Assembly: GCF_901538355.1 (NCBI RefSeq) | Contig: NZ_LR593887.1 | Coordinates: forward strand, 4,254,920-4,318,919 | Reading direction: 5' to 3' | Source of the DNA: Tuwongella immobilis | GTDB lineage: Bacteria > Planctomycetota > Planctomycetia > Gemmatales > Gemmataceae | Length of the DNA: 64,000 bases | In this document: positions 62,300 to 64,000 of the stretch, one piece after another | How the letters are laid out: the number at the start of each line of letters is the position of its first letter | Numbering within the stretch: position 1 is the first letter of the stretch | Program-made: the position numbers and the translations under genes | The notes under the pieces: model-generated | What the model was told of the DNA's origin: nothing | Databases searched by the model: none | What the model saw: the letters and a program-made list of their open reading frames with translations, nothing else

Positions 62300-63397
62300 A
62301 TGGCACTCGATTGGATGCCGGTGCGGCTCTCCCTCACCAGTGATATGCGAATTCAGCAGATCGCAGCGCAATTGAACGTCACTCGTTATCACGTTGTGGG
62401 AGCGTTGATCGATTTGTGGACCAATGCGAACCTTCAGACCATGGAAGGTGTGTTCCGCTATTTCCCGCGTCAGAAGCTGGACATGGTTTATCAACTGCCT
62501 GGCTTTGCCCAAGCCTTGGAGGAACTGGGTTGGATTTCATTCCAAGGCAACAGTTTGAAGATTGAGAACTTTGAAGAACACAACGGAAAAGGAGCCCGTC
62601 GTCGGGCACTCGAAAACCGCCGAAAAGCGATTAGCCGTGAAAAACAACGAGTCCACAAGACGGCGCAAGATGTCTTCGACGAAGCGGACGAAAATGCGGA
62701 CACCCTGACCGATGGTCCGCATGAAGACGGACTGTTTGCGCCCGTGGTGCGGACAGATGCGGACAAAAATGCGGACACATGCGCCTCTCATGCGGACAAA
62801 AATGCGGACACATGCGCCCCACATGCGGCAAAAAATGCGGACACATGCGCCTCTCATGCGGACAATCGCGGACGTGCTGCGCCCCAAGAACAACAACAAC
62901 AACAATATATACAGAGAGGAAGAATCCTCTCTGTACTCTCCTCTTGCTCGGAGCCGGAACAATCCGGCCCCGAACCAACGCCACCCGCCGCCAAACCGAA
63001 ATCGGTTCCCGGCCTTTGGGGCAAACCACCGATCCAATTCGATCCCGCCCAAAGCACCTGGGTGGGGATCACCGATGCGATTCGCTCATCCTGGGCCGTT
63101 GCCTGCCCAGCGGTGGACATCGATCACGAGTTGGCCAAGTCCGCCACCTGGGTGGCAAGCATCGGCGCGAAGGGCCGGAAGTCAAACTATCGCGCCTTCC
63201 TGACCAAGTGGATGTTGCGATCTCAGGAGCAATCCAGTCGCAAAGGCGGCCAGCCGCCTCGGCAGTCGCTTCCGAAGCCTCCAGGCGACACTTCTCCCAT
63301 CTCGATGAGCCGCGACGAACTACGGGCCGAATTTCGCAAACTCTCCGAATCCGCTCCACCACCGGTTCCCGAAGGAGGTGACGAATGGATGCAATGA
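62300..63397 (+). CDS. phage replisome-organiser-like replication protein
   Basis: A 365-residue protein. Residues 1-110 form the DNA-binding winged helix shared with the previous gene (WMPVRLSLTSDMRIQQIA, GVFRYFPRQKLDMVYQL). The middle is low complexity: three 11-residue repeats (ADKNADTCASH type, ~153-185), then a poly-Gln run. Residues ~255-320 (STWVGITDAIRSSWAVACPA; WVASIGAKGRKSNYRAFLTK) resemble the C-terminal helicase-loading region of phage O-type proteins. The DNA of the middle region looks like an origin (separate entries). RBS GAAAGGAG precedes ATG 62300. Confidence 0.8.
   Translation: MALDWMPVRLSLTSDMRIQQIAAQLNVTRYHVVGALIDLWTNANLQTMEGVFRYFPRQKLDMVYQLPGFAQALEELGWISFQGNSLKIENFEEHNGKGARRRALENRRKAISREKQRVHKTAQDVFDEADENADTLTDGPHEDGLFAPVVRTDADKNADTCASHADKNADTCAPHAAKNADTCASHADNRGRAAPQEQQQQQYIQRGRILSVLSSCSEPEQSGPEPTPPAAKPKSVPGLWGKPPIQFDPAQSTWVGITDAIRSSWAVACPAVDIDHELAKSATWVASIGAKGRKSNYRAFLTKWMLRSQEQSSRKGGQPPRQSLPKPPGDTSPISMSRDELRAEFRKLSESAPPPVPEGGDEWMQ
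62757..62855 (+). repeat. three tandem 33-bp repeats within the replication gene
   Basis: Units at 62757-62789, 62790-62822 and 62823-62855, each starting ATGCGGACAAAAATGCGGAC and ending in CATGCGCC plus four or five bases; a partial fourth begins at 62856 and a diverged copy lies at 62682-62703. The GCGGAC core occurs about ten times between 62684 and 62873. The repeats keep the reading frame (11 residues each). Confidence 0.9.
62889..62935 (+). other. candidate replication origin: AT-rich stretch and palindrome
   Basis: After the 33-bp repeats come a CAA trinucleotide run and AATATATA (62889-62910), then a perfect palindrome TACAGAGAGGA-AGAA-TCCTCTCTGTA (62910-62935). Iterons, AT-rich DNA and an inverted repeat in this order inside the initiator gene match the layout of the lambda origin in gene O. 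Confidence 0.55.
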
Positions 63398-64000
63398 GCG
63401 TGCCGGAGTGGTATCTCTCGCTGGTGGAGAAACACCGTGCCTTGCTCCTCGGCGATGCCAAAGCCATCCAGCACTTGCACGCCTGGTTCCAGATCTTTTC
63501 ACGGGCTGCATATACCGAAGCCGAGTTAGCACAAGCATTTGCGGCGATGGAGGCGGATCCACACCGCCCCGGCTGGCGGAAAGAGCAATTGGCCTACATC
63601 CAACGCCAGATTCACCGTCAACGGGATGCCAGTCGGCGCGGTGGCGGTGAGGCCCGCGATGGGCCGAAGTGCCCATTGTGCAACGGGATGGCCGTTGTCT
63701 CGGTGCCGTTCCGGGGCGATGTCCGGGATGGCAATTGGGTGGCTCCATTTCGCCGCGTCACGGTGGCATGCAGTTGCCCCGCCGGCGAGCGAACCGCCCA
63801 GTGGTTCCGCGAGGAAGTCGAGCCCGGCCGCCCCCGATATTCGAAACCGATCATGCGACTCGTGGACTACGAGTTTCGCAATCCGCTCTGGCAGGAGCAG
63901 TTGAAATACCGCGAGGAAGATCTCCTCGTGGAAAGAAAGGTCATTGGACTCACGGAAGAGGCTGATTTCCAGCTTGGAAAGATCGGCCGAATGCCACGAA
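63385..64000 (+). CDS. zinc-binding element protein, truncated by the window end
   Basis: Open frame with no stop before the window edge, at least 205 residues. Start ATG 63385 is 6 bases after GGAGG and overlaps the previous gene by 13 bases. The N-terminal ~85 residues are helical (VPEWYLSLVEKHRALLLGDA; YTEAELAQAFAAMEADPHRP). CPLCNG and, ~35 residues later, CSCPAG could bind one zinc. Position after the initiator, where lambda-like phages place the helicase loader, makes a replication role plausible, but no family is recognised. Confidence 0.75.
   Translation, partial: MDAMSVPEWYLSLVEKHRALLLGDAKAIQHLHAWFQIFSRAAYTEAELAQAFAAMEADPHRPGWRKEQLAYIQRQIHRQRDASRRGGGEARDGPKCPLCNGMAVVSVPFRGDVRDGNWVAPFRRVTVACSCPAGERTAQWFREEVEPGRPRYSKPIMRLVDYEFRNPLWQEQLKYREEDLLVERKVIGLTEEADFQLGKIGRMPR

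Noticed and set aside
62757-62855. Possible CRISPR array
   Set aside because: The 33-bp units are contiguous without spacers and maintain a reading frame.

Overview
The window reads as chromosomal DNA of a planctomycete, most likely of the Gemmata group. Evidence: a PSCyt1/DUF1549/DUF1553 protein next to a DUF1501 protein, several Ser/Thr kinases, an ECF sigma factor encoded beside a kinase, a fused CobA-HemD, a TatC with a large extracytoplasmic insertion, many proline-rich lipoproteins, and moderately GC-rich genes of low operon density. The genus assignment is inference; no rRNA is present.

Region 1 (1-7 kb): end of an alpha/beta-hydrolase-like protein, the cytochrome-like PSCyt1 protein overlapping a Tat-exported DUF1501 protein, an MBL hydrolase and a membrane protein. 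Region 2 (7-12.7 kb): a coiled-coil protein, then a signalling cluster of FHA-domain protein, membrane-anchored Ser/Thr kinase, small membrane protein and ECF sigma factor. Region 3 (12.7-17.6 kb): panB, a DCC oxidoreductase and two RNA-decay genes (YhaM-like and rnr). Region 4 (17.6-19.05 kb): a ~1.4 kb palindromic repeat island whose two ~303 bp arms are near-identical inverted copies bracketing one 112-residue orphan gene. Region 5 (19-28 kb): zinc-ribbon protein plus SPFH/GYF_2 protein, two lipoproteins, tatC, cobA-hemD, small genes and an altronate-dehydratase-family enzyme. Region 6 (28-42.7 kb): ppdK, then folP-cdaA-ybbR-proA (folate, c-di-AMP, proline), a HEAT-like protein, a lipoprotein, a WD40 propeller and putA. 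Region 7 (42.8-54.1 kb): a second kinase with a DUF3754 membrane protein, an aminotransferase, an S41 peptidase fused to a degenerate caspase-like domain, secreted proteins, an MBL hydrolase, a lone receiver domain, rnc and a MobA-like gene.

Region 8 (54.2-64 kb, running off the end): the tmRNA gene ssrA (tag read as AEPQFSLAA) followed by a tyrosine integrase pointing at its 3' end. This is the left edge of an element integrated in ssrA. The element carries an AlpA-like DNA-binding protein, an array of nine RGGCA boxes at near-exact 11-bp spacing in a convergent intergenic gap, a secreted cargo protein, a ribbon-helix-helix regulator facing an early operon through a promoter with a palindromic operator, and a tightly packed operon: excisionase-like HTH, small unknowns, a CsrA-like protein, a Rad52-type annealing protein, two related replication-initiator-like proteins and a zinc-binding protein cut by the window end. 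The larger initiator gene contains three tandem 33-bp repeats, an AT-rich stretch and a perfect palindrome in that order, the same order as the lambda origin inside gene O. The element therefore looks like the integration and early-replication half of a prophage or related integrative element. The most unusual signals are the 11-bp array, the in-gene origin candidate, the 1.4 kb inverted-repeat island and the pseudo-caspase/S41 fusion.
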